A stretch of 64,000 nt of DNA from the NCBI RefSeq assembly GCF_009765215.1, contig NZ_VLNV01000008.1, positions 62,001 through 126,000 of the forward strand. Reading direction: 5' to 3'. This DNA is from Lysobacter prati. GTDB taxonomy: Bacteria > Pseudomonadota > Gammaproteobacteria > Xanthomonadales > Xanthomonadaceae. Of this stretch, positions 31,070 through 48,152 are shown piece after piece; the first letter of the stretch is position 1; each line of letters opens with the position of its first letter. The notes below the pieces were generated by a model. It did no database searches and had not been told where the DNA came from. It saw only the letters and a program-made list of their open reading frames with translations. A program made the translations under genes and the position numbers.

Positions 31070-31177
31070 CCGGACGCCGCCTCAAAGGCGGCCTCCGGTT
31101 CGCATGGCGGCTTTCACGCCGCCGCGGCAGCACATGTCGTGCTGCTGAGTGGGGCGACCCCCTATATGGGGGCGCCC
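31070..31177 (-). other. Four tandem hairpins between rpsG and fusA
   Basis: Stems in order: 31070-31098 (ccgga and gccgcc arms, one mismatch); 31106-31123 (ggcggc/gccgcc); 31127-31145 (gcagcac/gtgctgc); and 31152-31177 (gggcg, bulge, ccccc / ggggg, cgccc, loop TATAT). They fill nearly the whole spacer. No terminator T-run is present. Confidence 0.75.
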
Positions 31178-31185
31178 GGCTCAGA

Positions 31186-31653
31186 TCACCAGCGGTAGTG
31201 GGCGAACGCCTTGTTCGCTTCCGCCATGCGGTGGGTTTCTTCGCGCTTCTTGATGGCGCCGCCGCGGCTTTCCGAGGCGTCGATCAGTTCGGCAGCGAGC
31301 TTGCGCGGCATGGTGTTCTCGCCGCGCTTGCGCGCCGACTCGATCAGCCAGCGCATGGCCAGCGCCATACGGCGCGAGGCACGGACTTCGACCGGCACCT
31401 GGTAGGTGGCACCGCCGACGCGACGCGACTTCACTTCGACCGCAGGCGAAACGTTGCCCAGTGCCTTCTCAACGAGCTCGAGGGCATTGGGGTTCTTCTC
31501 GCTGATGGCATCCATCGCGCCGTAGACGATCTTCTCGGCGACGGACTTCTTGCCGCTCTGCATGACCATGTTGATGAAACGGGCGATCGTCTCGCTGCCG
31601 TGCTTGGGGTCCGGCAGGACCGAACGCTGAGGGGTGGAACCTTTACGCGACAT
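31186..31653 (-). CDS. rpsG: 30S ribosomal protein S7
   Basis: 16S rRNA 3'-domain assembly protein; in E. coli it represses the str operon at the rpsL-rpsG junction. The 155-aa product has [19 protein letters not shown] and [20 protein letters not shown]. Its gap to rpsL is only 53 bp, so the structured region here lies downstream and not upstream of S7. Confidence 0.97.
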   Translation of the reverse strand: MSRKGSTPQRSVLPDPKHGSETIARFINMVMQSGKKSVAEKIVYGAMDAISEKNPNALELVEKALGNVSPAVEVKSRRVGGATYQVPVEVRASRRMALAMRWLIESARKRGENTMPRKLAAELIDASESRGGAIKKREETHRMAEANKAFAHYRW

Positions 31654-31706
31654 GGTGCGTACCTATTCTCGTGATTCTTGTACGGAGACCGAAACGGTCG
31701 TCCGGC

Positions 31707-32081
31707 TTAGGACTTCGGACGCTTGGCGCCGTACTTGGAGCGGCTCTGGCGACGCTTGGCGACACCGGCGGCATCAAGCGAGCCACGCACGGTGTGGTAG
31801 CGCACGCCCGGAAGGTCCTTGACGCGACCGCCGCGGATCAGCACGACCGAGTGCTCCTGCAGGTTGTGGCCTTCGCCGCCGATGTACGAAATGATCTCGT
31901 AGCCGTTGGTCAGGCGCACCTTGGCAACCTTACGCAGAGCCGAGTTCGGCTTCTTCGGGGTCGTGGTGTACACGCGGGTGCAAACGCCACGACGCTGCGG
32001 GCAGTTCGCGAGCGCCGGCGAGGCACTCTTGTAGGTGGTCGCCTGCCGCGGCTTGCGGACCAGCTGATTGATCGTCGCCAT
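31707..32081 (-). CDS. rpsL: 30S ribosomal protein S12
   Basis: Decoding-centre protein, 124 aa. It starts [13 protein letters not shown] and contains [19 protein letters not shown] and [14 protein letters not shown]. Lys43 and Lys88 are present, the streptomycin-sensitive form. The frame is open to 32387 through the leader; the ATG at 32081 is the family start. It is the first str gene, behind two candidate promoters and a terminator-like hairpin. Confidence 0.97.
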   Translation of the reverse strand: MATINQLVRKPRQATTYKSASPALANCPQRRGVCTRVYTTTPKKPNSALRKVAKVRLTNGYEIISYIGGEGHNLQEHSVVLIRGGRVKDLPGVRYHTVRGSLDAAGVAKRRQSRSKYGAKRPKS

Positions 32082-32121
32082 CTGGAACTCTTTGAAGAAG
32101 GCCTGGATTGGCCTTTCGTGG

Positions 32122-32157
32122 AAAAACGAACGGCACGCCGGAGCAATCCGGCATACC
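32122..32157 (-). promoter_or_regulatory. Attenuator-like hairpin in the str leader
   Basis: On the minus strand GGTATGCCGGA, loop TTGC, TCCGGCGTGCC (11 bp with two G-U pairs, 32147-32157/32132-32142) is followed by GTTCGTTTTT. It lies 41 nt before the rpsL ATG. The fold and position parallel the S10 leader element. Confidence 0.55.
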
Positions 32158-32167
32158 GAGACGAAAA

Positions 32168-32197
32168 AGTATAGCCCGCGCCGGACGTCACCGTCAA
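32168..32197 (-). promoter_or_regulatory. Second str promoter (P2)
   Basis: Minus-strand TTGACG (32192-32197), 18-bp spacer, TATACT (32168-32173), a better consensus match than P1. Transcripts would begin just before the attenuator-like hairpin and would lack the shared leader motif. Confidence 0.6.
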
Positions 32198-32282
32198 CGC
32201 GAGCTAAACCGTGTGTTCCGCCCGGGCCGCCGAAGGCAGCCTGCGAGGTCGGAACTTCACTGCGATCCCGCCCATCCTGGGC

Positions 32283-32315
32283 CGAACACGAGGCGCATCC
32301 TGCATCCTCATTTCG
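32283..32315 (-). promoter_or_regulatory. Leader motif shared with the S10 operon (str copy)
   Basis: The minus strand reads CGAAATGAGGATGCAGGATG then CGCCTCGTGTTCG. It is nearly identical to 27374-27405 and lies 42 nt after the P1 -10 box. A hairpin with gac-gcccc arms (32323-32345) lies between promoter and motif, as in S10. Confidence 0.7.
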
Positions 32316-32357
32316 TGATCTGGACGGCCCCACGAAGGGGCTGTCGGTATTTCCGTA

Positions 32358-32387
32358 ATTGTAACCGGATTTGCCGGTCGAAACCAA
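32358..32387 (-). promoter_or_regulatory. str operon promoter P1
   Basis: Minus-strand TTGGTT (32382-32387), 18-bp spacer, TACAAT (32358-32363), embedded in ATCCGGTTACAAT, which is shared with the S10 promoter. It lies in the 360-bp gap between rpoC and rpsL; no gene is seen in that gap. Confidence 0.6.
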
Positions 32388-32407
32388 GCCAATCCGGTGC
32401 GGGAACC

Positions 32408-32427
32408 AGGGCGGGAAATCCCGCCCT
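32408..32427 (-). other. Hairpin after rpoC
   Basis: Stem agggcggga/tcccgccct with a 2-nt loop, 14 bp beyond the rpoC stop and just upstream of str P1. It lacks a T-run, so it may be a processing or 3'-stabilising hairpin and need not be a terminator. Confidence 0.5.
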
Positions 32428-32441
32428 GCCCCTCTTGCTGC

Positions 32442-36671
<4,230 letters not shown>

Positions 36672-36783
36672 GGTTTTCTCCGGGAATCGGGAATAGAGAT
36701 CGGGGAAGCGTCAGATCGGGCTTCTGGGCGGGAGCCGGTCGCTTGCGCGATGCCGACTCCCTTCCGGACTGCCCTGAGTTTCC

Positions 36784-40965
<4,182 letters not shown>

Positions 40966-41234
40966 GGTGAGCTACCGCCTCGGAGATTTTCGGTGGCTTG
41001 CCTGCGCGGCAAACCGGGGGATCAAAATTGCCAGTGGGAAGTCGCTGGTATTGCCGGCACCAGCACGCCTTCTCCCGCTACTTCCGACTGTCAACTCGTT
41101 GGTAACGCCTATTTCTTGCCGCCCCCTCAGGACATACCCTTCAGGAACGGCCAAAGGCCGGGGACTTTCGTCCCCAGCCTCAGGTGGTCGCCAGTACTAC
41201 GCTCTTAACAAGAGCCGGCGACACAAGTACTGAA
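40966..41234 (-). other. rplL-rpoB spacer with hairpins (candidate attenuator)
   Basis: 269 bp without a gene. Hairpins: gctctt/aagagc (41201-41215), ggggac/gtcccc (41160-41175) and cggcc/ggccg (41148-41160). In E. coli this junction holds a partial terminator and an RNase III site that lower rpoBC relative to rplJL. A similar role fits here, but no T-rich terminator is visible. Confidence 0.5.
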
Positions 41235-41606
41235 TTACTTCAGCTCGACCGATGCGCCGGCAGCCTCGAGGTCCTTCTTGAACTTCTCGGCTTCGTCCTT
41301 CGAGACGGCTTCCTTCACGGTCTGCGGAGCACCTTCGACGAGGTCCTTCGCTTCCTTCAGGCCCAGGCCGGTGATGGCGCGGACGGCCTTGATGACTTCG
41401 ACCTTCTTCTCGCCGGCAGCCTTCAGGATGACGTTGAACTCGGTCTGCTCTTCGACGACGGCGGCGGCAACGGCCGGACCGGCAGCGACGATCGGAGCGG
41501 CGGCGGAGACGCCGAACTTCTCTTCGATCGCCTTGACCAGCTCCATCACCTCGAGAAGGGTCTTCTCGGCAATGGCGTCGACGATCTGTTCGTTGGACAG
41601 GGACAT
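41235..41606 (-). CDS. rplL: 50S ribosomal protein L7/L12
   Basis: Stalk protein that recruits GTPase factors, 123 aa. It has an N-terminal dimerisation helix ([20 protein letters not shown]), an Ala-rich hinge at about 38-52, and the globular C-terminal domain with [20 protein letters not shown]. It is 68 bp downstream of rplJ. Confidence 0.98.
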   Translation of the reverse strand: MSLSNEQIVDAIAEKTLLEVMELVKAIEEKFGVSAAAPIVAAGPAVAAAVVEEQTEFNVILKAAGEKKVEVIKAVRAITGLGLKEAKDLVEGAPQTVKEAVSKDEAEKFKKDLEAAGASVELK

Positions 41607-41674
41607 GTTATTAACCTCTGGAAATTGATCTTACGAATCGATTAGTAAAGCGAGCTACGACAGGTACCAGCGTC

Positions 41675-42211
41675 TTACGCCGGTTCCGCCACTGCTTCGG
41701 CTTCGGCGTCGGCAACATCGCCACCGCCCTGCTTGTCGGCCACTGCCTTGACGGCGCGGGCGAACATCGTTGCCGGCTCGTTGAGGACGCGGGCCAGCAT
41801 GGCCAGAGCCTGTTCGAGGGTCGGCAGCGAAGCGAGGACTTCGACGTGGCTGGCCGGATAAACCTGGCCACCCATCGCGACGACCTTTGCCTGCAGCTTG
41901 TCGTTACCCTTGGCGAATTCCTTGATCAGACGACCGGCAGCGCCGGGTTCTTCCATCGAGAACGCGTACAGCAGCGGACCGGTGAGCACGTCTTTAGCGC
42001 ACTCGTATTCGGTACCGACGACGGCGCGCGAAGCCAGGGTGTTCTTGACAACTTTCAAGAAAACGCCGGTTTCACGAGCCTTCTTGCGCATCGCGGTCAT
42101 CTGACTGACCGTGGTGCCCGCGTACTCGACAGCAATCAAGGAGTGGGCCTTGGCGGCGACTTCTGCCAGCTCGGCTACTACTTCTTGCTTCTGGGACAGA
42201 TTGAGAGCCAT
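41675..42211 (-). CDS. rplJ: 50S ribosomal protein L10
   Basis: Stalk base protein that carries L7/L12 dimers and represses its own operon by binding the leader mRNA. The 178-aa product starts [19 protein letters not shown] and has an acidic alanine-rich C terminus ([17 protein letters not shown]). TTTGGAGGAG precedes the ATG. It is preceded by a 371-nt untranslated leader. Confidence 0.97.
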   Translation of the reverse strand: MALNLSQKQEVVAELAEVAAKAHSLIAVEYAGTTVSQMTAMRKKARETGVFLKVVKNTLASRAVVGTEYECAKDVLTGPLLYAFSMEEPGAAGRLIKEFAKGNDKLQAKVVAMGGQVYPASHVEVLASLPTLEQALAMLARVLNEPATMFARAVKAVADKQGGGDVADAEAEAVAEPA

Positions 42212-42582
42212 TGCACTCCTCCAAATGAACTCCGCTTACGGCTCCTGCCGCTTGCGGTCCTGGGCGATACCGTCCGTGGCATCGGGGATGCGCGAACATC
42301 CCGGTGGTGGCCACTCCAGAAAAATTTCCAGAAGGCACCATCTACGCAGGCCGACCCGAACGAGTCCGGATTAAGCAGCCCCGCTTCCACCGACGGCGAT
42401 TCCCTGCCATGTCGAGCATCCATGCCCGTCGCCGGTAGGCGCTGACCGCACCTGCGGTCTTTGACGGCTATCGCTTCGGGTTTGCACCCTGGGCGATGCC
42501 CTCAAAAGTTTGTCTCCGGCGTGTACCCCGGAGACGTGTTTCGCACTTGCAAGACGCTCGCGCATTGCGCGAGCGCAATGCA
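42212..42582 (-). promoter_or_regulatory. rplJ leader with overlapping hairpins
   Basis: 371 bp with no gene between rplA and rplJ. Just after the rplA stop two stems exclude each other: cgctcgcgc/gcgcgagcg (42555-42563/42567-42575) and gcattgcg/cgcaatgc (42562-42569/42574-42581). A stem gtctccgg/ccggagac (42512-42519/42528-42535) follows, with AAACTTTT beyond it. In E. coli this region holds the rplJ promoter and the L10 binding site. I could not identify the L10 site by sequence alone. Confidence 0.55.
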
Positions 42583-43281
42583 TTACTTCAGGGTCAGCGT
42601 GCCCTGGTCCACGGCGACGCCGGGGCCCATGGTGGTGCTGATCGAGATCTTCTGCAGGTACTGGCCCTTGGCGGACGACGGCTTGGCCTTGATCAGGTCG
42701 AGCAGCAGCGCGGTCAGGTTTTCCTTCAGCGAGGCGTCTTCGAACGAAGCCTTGCCGATGGTGCAGTGGATGATGCCGGCCTTGTCGGTGCGGTAACGCA
42801 CCTGGCCGCCCTTGGCGTTCTTCACGGCTTCGGCCGGGTTCGGCGAAACGGTGCCGACCTTCGGGTTCGGCATCAGGCCACGCGGGCCGAGCACCTGGCC
42901 CAGCTTGCCGACGACGCGCATGGCGTCCGGGGTGGCGATGACGACGTCGTAGTTCAGGTCGCCGGCCATCATCTTCTCGGCCAGGTCGTCCATGCCCACG
43001 GCTTCGGCGCCAGCGGCGATGGCTTCGTCAGCCTTCGCGCCGGCGGGGGCGAACACCGCCACGCGCACCGACTTGCCGGTACCGGCCGGCAGCACGGTCG
43101 AACCGCGAACCTGCTGGTCGGACTTCTTCGCGTCCACGCCCAGGCGCACAGCGACGTCGACGGACTCGACGAACTTGGCCTTGGTGGCGGTCTTCACGAT
43201 CTTGAGTGCGTCGTCGATGGCGTACGTCTTGCCCGGGACAACTGCGGCCTGGATGGCCTTTTCGCGCTTGGTCATTGCCAT
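42583..43281 (-). CDS. rplA: 50S ribosomal protein L1
   Basis: Mobile L1-stalk protein and, in E. coli, repressor of rplKA translation. The 232-aa product has [20 protein letters not shown], the conserved [20 protein letters not shown] and [20 protein letters not shown] with NPKVGTV. It follows rplK by 3 bp, implying coupled translation. Confidence 0.98.
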   Translation of the reverse strand: MAMTKREKAIQAAVVPGKTYAIDDALKIVKTATKAKFVESVDVAVRLGVDAKKSDQQVRGSTVLPAGTGKSVRVAVFAPAGAKADEAIAAGAEAVGMDDLAEKMMAGDLNYDVVIATPDAMRVVGKLGQVLGPRGLMPNPKVGTVSPNPAEAVKNAKGGQVRYRTDKAGIIHCTIGKASFEDASLKENLTALLLDLIKAKPSSAKGQYLQKISISTTMGPGVAVDQGTLTLK

Positions 43282-43284
43282 GTC

Positions 43285-43713
43285 TTAACCCTCCACCACC
43301 AGACCCATGCTGCGGGCCGAACCCGCAATCGTCTTCACCGCTGCATCCAGGTCGGCTGCCGTGAGGTCAGCTTCCTTCTGCTTGGCGATCGCTTCGAGCT
43401 GGGCGCGGGTGACCTTGCCCACCTTCTCGGTGTTCGGGCGCTTGGAGCCCGAGGCGACGCCGGCGGCCTTCTTCAGCAGCACCGAAGCCGGGGTCGACTT
43501 GGTGATGAAGGTGAAGGTACGGTCCGAGTACGCGGTGATGATGACCGGGGTCGGCAGACCCGGCTCGAGCTTGGAGGTCGCGGCGTTGAAGGCCTTGCAG
43601 AACTCCATGATGTTCAGGCCGCGCTGGCCCAGGGCCGGGCCGACGGGCGGCGACGGGTTGGCCTGGCCGGCCTTGACCTGCAACTTGATGTAACCGACTA
43701 CTTTCTTAGCCAT
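43285..43713 (-). CDS. rplK: 50S ribosomal protein L11
   Basis: GTPase-centre protein needed for RelA activation, 142 aa as in E. coli. It begins [20 protein letters not shown] with the [11 protein letters not shown] proline-rich loop (thiostrepton site), and has [12 protein letters not shown] at the end. Its leader (43714-43923) carries a promoter and hairpins. Confidence 0.98.
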   Translation of the reverse strand: MAKKVVGYIKLQVKAGQANPSPPVGPALGQRGLNIMEFCKAFNAATSKLEPGLPTPVIITAYSDRTFTFITKSTPASVLLKKAAGVASGSKRPNTEKVGKVTRAQLEAIAKQKEADLTAADLDAAVKTIAGSARSMGLVVEG

Positions 43714-43735
43714 TTCTCTCTCTCCGGGTGCAAAC

Positions 43736-43882
43736 GCCTGGACTTCAGGCTCCCCATCGCGCCGGGAAAATCACGTGTCCCGACATCACGTTGTAAGGTG
43801 ATTCTTCAGCACGCCGACGGCCGCCATGCGGCGGCCGGGGCTTCTGGATCGCGCTAAGAGCGGCGAGCCAGCAAGTATATCA
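43736..43882 (-). promoter_or_regulatory. rplK promoter and structured leader
   Basis: A minus-strand extended -10, TGATATACT, lies at 43874-43882, giving a leader of about 155 nt. Hairpins: ggccgcc/ggcggcc (43819-43825/43830-43836) near the transcript start, and gcctg/caggc (43736-43750), 23 nt before the rplK ATG and inside GGGGAGCCTG...CAGGCG. The latter is a candidate L1 repressor site by position only. Confidence 0.5.
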
Positions 43883-43923
43883 GCTATTTAGCGCCGGATG
43901 CCACGCCCCGGCGCCGAGCCGGG

Positions 43924-44493
43924 TCAGGCCTTCTCGACCTGCCCGAATTCCAGCTCGACCGGGGTCGAGCGGCCGAAGATGAGCACGGCCACGCGCAGGC
44001 GGCTCTTCTCGTAGTTGATCTCTTCGACCACGCCGTTGAAGTCGTTGAACGGGCCATCGACGACCCGGACCATCTCGCCCGGCTCGAACAGCACCTTGGG
44101 CTTGGGCTTCTCGACGCCTTCCTGCACGCGCTGCAGGATCATGTCGGCCTCGTGGTCGGCGATCGGCAGCGGACGGTCGGCGGTGCCGCCGATGAAGCCC
44201 ATCACCTTCGGGGTCTCCTTGACCAGGTGCCAGCTCTCGTTGTCCATGCGCGGGATGCCCGCTTCGTCATGGGTCGCGATCTGGACCAGGACATAGCCCG
44301 GGAAGAACTTGCGCTCGGAGCGGCGCTTCTGGCCGGAGCGCATTTCCACGATCTCTTCGGTCGGGACCAGCACTTCGCCGAAACGCTCCTGCATGCCGTC
44401 GCGCACGATGCGGTCACGCAGCGCCTGCGCCACGGACTTCTCGAAGCCCGAGTAGGCATGTACCACGTACCAACGCTTATGCACTTCGCTCAT
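43924..44493 (-). CDS. nusG: Transcription termination/antitermination factor NusG
   Basis: Universal elongation factor linking RNA polymerase to Rho or to ribosomal protein S10, 189 aa. The NGN domain is at about 8-120 ([19 protein letters not shown]), and the KOW domain follows ([20 protein letters not shown]). It is 4 bp after secE, the standard secE-nusG pair. Confidence 0.98.
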   Translation of the reverse strand: MSEVHKRWYVVHAYSGFEKSVAQALRDRIVRDGMQERFGEVLVPTEEIVEMRSGQKRRSERKFFPGYVLVQIATHDEAGIPRMDNESWHLVKETPKVMGFIGGTADRPLPIADHEADMILQRVQEGVEKPKPKVLFEPGEMVRVVDGPFNDFNGVVEEINYEKSRLRVAVLIFGRSTPVELEFGQVEKA

Positions 44494-44497
44494 TTCT

Positions 44498-44875
44498 TCA
44501 GCGCCCCAGCAGGAACTTGACTGCGGCCTGGATCACCACGTCGAAACCGGCCAGGATCAGGCTCAGCACCGCGACGGCAATCATGACCACCCAGGTGGTG
44601 CGCATGGCTTCCTGGCGGGTCGGCCAGACAACCTTGCGCAGCTCGAAGCGCGATTCAGACAGGAATTCGCGGGTTTGCAGGCCCTTGGAGCTGGTCAGGA
44701 ACACACCGGCACCCAGGACCAGGCCGCCAGCGACGGCCAGGGCGCGCAGCGCGCCGGCCCACTGGTCGAAGTAGATGTAAGCGGCCACGCCCGCGGCGAC
44801 CAGCAGCACGGCAAGTGCGTACTTGACGATATCGCCGGCGGAGGAGGATCCGTGTTGTTCGACCTTGCTGTTCAT
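44498..44875 (-). CDS. secE: Protein translocase subunit SecE
   Basis: Clamp subunit of SecYEG, 125 aa, the three-helix enterobacterial-type form: helices at about 18-37, 44-62 and 94-118, with the conserved [20 protein letters not shown] before the last. The start is MNSKVEQHG at 44875. An ATG nine bases upstream (44884) is possible; neither has a good Shine-Dalgarno sequence. tRNA(Trp) lies 90 bp upstream. Confidence 0.95.
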   Translation of the reverse strand: MNSKVEQHGSSSAGDIVKYALAVLLVAAGVAAYIYFDQWAGALRALAVAGGLVLGAGVFLTSSKGLQTREFLSESRFELRKVVWPTRQEAMRTTWVVMIAVAVLSLILAGFDVVIQAAVKFLLGR

Positions 44876-44965
44876 CCGATCCATCGCGCGGCGGTGAAGC
44901 CACGTCTGTAGGTGGTACGACCCGACCACGGATGACCGGGGCTCTGCGGGAGCGCCCGCATGAAG

Positions 44966-45041
<76 letters not shown>

Positions 45042-45204
45042 ACATCGATAAAAGCTTAACGGATTTGCCGGAAGCGGGTTGGACCCGATTTCAGCCCCGG
45101 AGTTCAGGGCTCCGGCTCAGTTCAGAATCCGGCCCCTTAGACAGCGACGGCGAGCCGTTGCCGACTCGCCGGGAAGTCCACAACATCTACGGCTAAACCA
45201 ACAA

Positions 45205-45232
45205 ATCCGGGCGCGCTCGCGCGCGCCCGGAT
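45205..45232 (-). terminator. Strong hairpin after tuf copy 2
   Basis: A 12-bp perfect stem atccgggcgcgc/gcgcgcccggat with loop TCGC starts 8 bp after the tuf stop. It is followed on the minus strand by TTGTTGGTTT. It is terminator-like, so tRNA(Trp)-secE-nusG would need read-through or another promoter in 45042-45204, where no gene and only weak promoter matches are seen. Confidence 0.65.
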
Positions 45233-45239
45233 CAAATCA

Positions 45240-46430
45240 TTACTTGATGATCTTCGCCACCACGCCGGCGCCGACGGTGCGGCCGCCTTCGCGGATTGCG
45301 AAACGCAGGCCTTCGTCCATCGCGACCGGGTTGATCAGCGAGACGACCATCTTGATGTTGTCGCCCGGCATGACCATCTCGACGCCTTCCGGCAGCGTCA
45401 CTGCGCCGGTGATGTCGGTCGTGCGGAAGTAGAACTGCGGGCGGTAACCCTTGAAGAACGGCGTGTGACGGCCACCCTCGTCCTTCGACAGCACGTACAC
45501 CTCGGCTTCGAACTCGGTGTGCGGGGTGATCGAACCCGGCTTGCACAGCACCTGGCCGCGCTCAACGTCGTCACGCTTGGTGCCGCGCAGCAGCAGACCG
45601 GCGTTGTCGCCTGCCTGGCCCTGGTCCAGCAGCTTGCGGAACATCTCGACGCCGGTGACGGTCGTCTTCTGGGTCGGACGGATACCGACGATTTCGATTT
45701 CGTCGCCCACCTTGATGATGCCGCGCTCGATACGACCGGTCACCACGGTGCCGCGGCCCGAGATCGAGAACACGTCTTCCACCGGCATCAGGAACGCCTT
45801 GTCGACGTCACGCTCCGGCTGCGGAATGAACGTGTCCAGCGCCTCGACCAGCTTCAGGATCGACGGCACGCCGATCTCCGACTGGTCGCCTTCCAGCGCC
45901 AGACGGGCCGAACCGTGGATGATCGGGGTGTCGTCGCCCGGGAAGTCGTACTTCGACAGCAGCTCGCGAACTTCCATCTCGACCAGCTCGAGCAGCTCGG
46001 CGTCGTCGACCATGTCGGCCTTGTTCAGGAACACGACGATGTACGGCACGCCGACCTGGCGCGACAGCAGGATGTGCTCGCGCGTCTGCGGCATCGGGCC
46101 GTCAGCGGCCGAGCACACCAGGATCGCGCCGTCCATCTGCGCCGCACCCGTGATCATGTTCTTCACGTAGTCGGCGTGGCCCGGGCAGTCCACGTGTGCG
46201 TAATGGCGGTTCGGGCTCTCGTACTCGACGTGTGCGGTCGAGATCGTGATGCCGCGTGCCTTCTCTTCCGGCGCCGCGTCGATCGCGTCGTACGCCTTGA
46301 ACTCGCCACCGAAACGCTCCGCGCCCACCTTCGTCAGTGCCGCCGTCAGCGTCGTCTTGCCGTGGTCGACGTGACCGATCGTGCCCACGTTCACGTGCGG
46401 CTTGGTGCGCTCAAACTTACCCTTGGCCAT
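45240..46430 (-). CDS. tuf: Elongation factor Tu (copy 2, tRNA-tuf operon)
   Basis: Second EF-Tu gene, 396 aa, identical in protein to copy 1 at 27646. It follows tRNA(Tyr)-tRNA(Gly)-tRNA(Thr) as in the enterobacterial tufB operon, so EF-Tu and its tRNA ligands are made together. Sequence identity with copy 1 stops at the ATG (upstream CTCTCGC here, CTCTCTTT there) and a few bases past the stop. Confidence 0.98.
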   Translation of the reverse strand: MAKGKFERTKPHVNVGTIGHVDHGKTTLTAALTKVGAERFGGEFKAYDAIDAAPEEKARGITISTAHVEYESPNRHYAHVDCPGHADYVKNMITGAAQMDGAILVCSAADGPMPQTREHILLSRQVGVPYIVVFLNKADMVDDAELLELVEMEVRELLSKYDFPGDDTPIIHGSARLALEGDQSEIGVPSILKLVEALDTFIPQPERDVDKAFLMPVEDVFSISGRGTVVTGRIERGIIKVGDEIEIVGIRPTQKTTVTGVEMFRKLLDQGQAGDNAGLLLRGTKRDDVERGQVLCKPGSITPHTEFEAEVYVLSKDEGGRHTPFFKGYRPQFYFRTTDITGAVTLPEGVEMVMPGDNIKMVVSLINPVAMDEGLRFAIREGGRTVGAGVVAKIIK

Positions 46431-46482
46431 GACAGTCGACTCTCGCTTGTAGGACGGAATTACGTTGGTGGATCGCTTGTAG

Positions 46483-46558
46483 TGGTGCTCACGAAAGGAA
46501 TCGAACCTTCGACCTCCTCCTTACCAAGGAGGTGCTCTACCGACTGAGCTACGTGAGC
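46483..46558 (-). tRNA. tRNA-Thr (GGT anticodon)
   Basis: 76 nt with encoded CCA and discriminator A. Acceptor stem GCTCACG/CGTGAGC. The anticodon loop is TTGGTAA with anticodon GGT. It lies 52 bp upstream of tuf copy 2 in the same transcript. Confidence 0.97.
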
Positions 46559-46595
46559 AGATTGTGCCTAGCAGGTGGGACGTCGCGGCGTTCAA

Positions 46596-46669
46596 TGGAG
46601 CGGGAGACGGGAATCGAACCCGCACCATCAGCTTGGAAGGCTGAGGTTCTACCGTTGAACTACTCCCGC
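46596..46669 (-). tRNA. tRNA-Gly (TCC anticodon)
   Basis: 74 nt with encoded CCA and discriminator T. Acceptor stem GCGGGAG/CTCCCGC. The anticodon loop is CTTCCAA, anticodon TCC. It sits between tRNA(Tyr) and tRNA(Thr). The 119-bp gap to tRNA(Tyr) holds nothing recognisable. Confidence 0.97.
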
Positions 46670-46788
46670 GCCGGAACCTACCTGCTTGGGTACTGCGCCG
46701 ATGGTTGGTAACGCCACCGGTTTGTTGCCTGACCACGTGAATCAACTGCTTGTGGCTTGAAACTACTGGCCTTGCGACCGGGTGAATC

Positions 46789-46874
46789 TGGTGGAGGGAG
46801 GTGGATTCGAACCACCGAAGGCGTAAGCCAGCAGATTTACAGTCTGCCCCCGTTGGCCGCTTGGGTATCCCTCC
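46789..46874 (-). tRNA. tRNA-Tyr (GTA anticodon)
   Basis: 86 nt with the long variable arm of class II tRNAs and encoded CCA. Acceptor stem GGAGGGA/TCCCTCC, discriminator A. Anticodon loop CTGTAAA, anticodon GTA. It is first in the tRNA-tuf operon. Confidence 0.97.
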
Positions 46875-46887
46875 AAAAGAGCCCGCA

Positions 46888-46916
46888 ATTTTGGGACCGG
46901 TCGGCGGGGTTGTCAA
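46888..46916 (-). promoter_or_regulatory. Promoter of the tRNA-tuf operon
   Basis: Minus-strand TTGACA (46911-46916), 17-bp spacer, CAAAAT (46888-46893), then the GC-rich discriminator TGCGGGC. This kind of discriminator is typical of stringently controlled stable-RNA promoters. Transcription would start about 7 bp before tRNA(Tyr). Confidence 0.75.
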
Positions 46917-47000
46917 CGATGTTTACACATCTATTTTCACATTAGCGGCAAAATCTCATCAAAACGCTGCCCGCAAGCCCGAAGGCAAGCGGACGGACAC

Positions 47001-48092
47001 TCAGACGTTGAAGCGGAAATGCAGCACGTCGCCTTCCTGGACGCGATATTCCTTGCCTTCCAGGCGCAGGCGACCAGCGTCGCGGGCACCGGACTCGCCT
47101 TTGTACTTGATGTAGTCGTCATACGCGATGGTTTCGGCGCGGATGAAGCCCTTCTCGAAGTCGGTGTGGATCACCGCGGCCGCCTGCGGCGCGGTCGAGC
47201 CGCCCTTCACCGTCCATGCGCGGACTTCCTTCACGCCCGCGGTGAAGTAGGTCTGCAAGCCCAGCAGCTTGTACGCGGCGCGGATGACCCGGTTCAGGCC
47301 CGGCTCGTCGAGGCCGAGGTCGGTCAGGAAGGCGTCGCGGTCGGCGTCCTCGAGCTGGCTGAGCTCCTCCTCGATCGCCGCGCACACCGGCACCACCTCG
47401 GCGCCCTCGCCCACCGCGCGCTCGCGCACGGCGTCCAGGTGCGGGTTGTCGTGGAAACCGTCCTCGAGGACGTTGGCGACGTACATGACCGGCTTGAGGG
47501 TCAGCAGGAACAGGTCGCGCACCTGCAGGCGGTCGTCTTCGGACAGGCCCAGCGCGCGCGCCGGCTTGCCCGAATCGAGCCCGGCGCGGACCCGGCCCAG
47601 CACCTCGACGCGGATCTTGGCGTCCTTGTCGCCGGTCTTGGCGGTGCGCTCGGCGCGCTGCAGCGCCTTTTCCACCGATTCCAGGTCGGCCAGGGCCAGC
47701 TCGGTGTCGATGGTCTCGATGTCGGCGATCGGGTCGACCTTGTTGTTGACGTGGATGACGTCCGGATTCTCGAAGCAGCGCACCACGTGGGTGATCGCGT
47801 CGACCTCGCGGATGTGGGCCAGGAACTTGTTGCCCAGGCCCTCGCCGCTGGCGGCGCCGGCGACCAGGCCGGCGATGTCGACGAACTCGACCGCGGTCGG
47901 GATGCACTTCTGCGGCTTGACGATCTCCGACAGCGCGATCAGGCGCGGATCGGGCACCGGTACCACGCCGACGTTAGGTTCGATCGTGCAGAACGGGAAG
48001 TTGGCCGCCGCGATGCCGGCCTTGGTCAGGGCGTTGAAGAGGGTCGACTTGCCGACGTTAGGCAGGCCGACGATGCCGCATTTGATGCCCAT
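47001..48092 (-). CDS. ychF: Redox-regulated ATPase YchF (Obg family)
   Basis: Obg-related P-loop NTPase that prefers ATP, binds ribosomes and affects oxidative stress. The 363-aa product equals the E. coli length. It has [15 protein letters not shown] (G1, about 9-23), [17 protein letters not shown], the coiled-coil insertion, and the TGS domain at the end ([20 protein letters not shown]). The start MGIKCGIVG at 48092 replaces an open frame running to 48134. It follows pth by 60 bp, a conserved pair. Confidence 0.97.
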   Translation of the reverse strand: MGIKCGIVGLPNVGKSTLFNALTKAGIAAANFPFCTIEPNVGVVPVPDPRLIALSEIVKPQKCIPTAVEFVDIAGLVAGAASGEGLGNKFLAHIREVDAITHVVRCFENPDVIHVNNKVDPIADIETIDTELALADLESVEKALQRAERTAKTGDKDAKIRVEVLGRVRAGLDSGKPARALGLSEDDRLQVRDLFLLTLKPVMYVANVLEDGFHDNPHLDAVRERAVGEGAEVVPVCAAIEEELSQLEDADRDAFLTDLGLDEPGLNRVIRAAYKLLGLQTYFTAGVKEVRAWTVKGGSTAPQAAAVIHTDFEKGFIRAETIAYDDYIKYKGESGARDAGRLRLEGKEYRVQEGDVLHFRFNV

Positions 48093-48152
48093 GACGCTTT
48101 CTCGCTCTGTTGCAGTACCGGCAAGCGCCGGCACCAGGAATGGGGGTGGAAC

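Noticed and set aside
32204-32392. Possible leader peptide (MQDAPRV / VQDAPRI) coded by the shared str/S10 motif
   Set aside because: The two copies keep the frame only for about ten codons, starts would be ATG in one and GTG in the other, and the Shine-Dalgarno-like GAGG is too close. The conserved unit is better explained as RNA or DNA.
42212-42582. A specific L10 (rplJ) protein-binding site
   Set aside because: Position is right, but I could not identify a diagnostic L10 kink-turn structure by eye.
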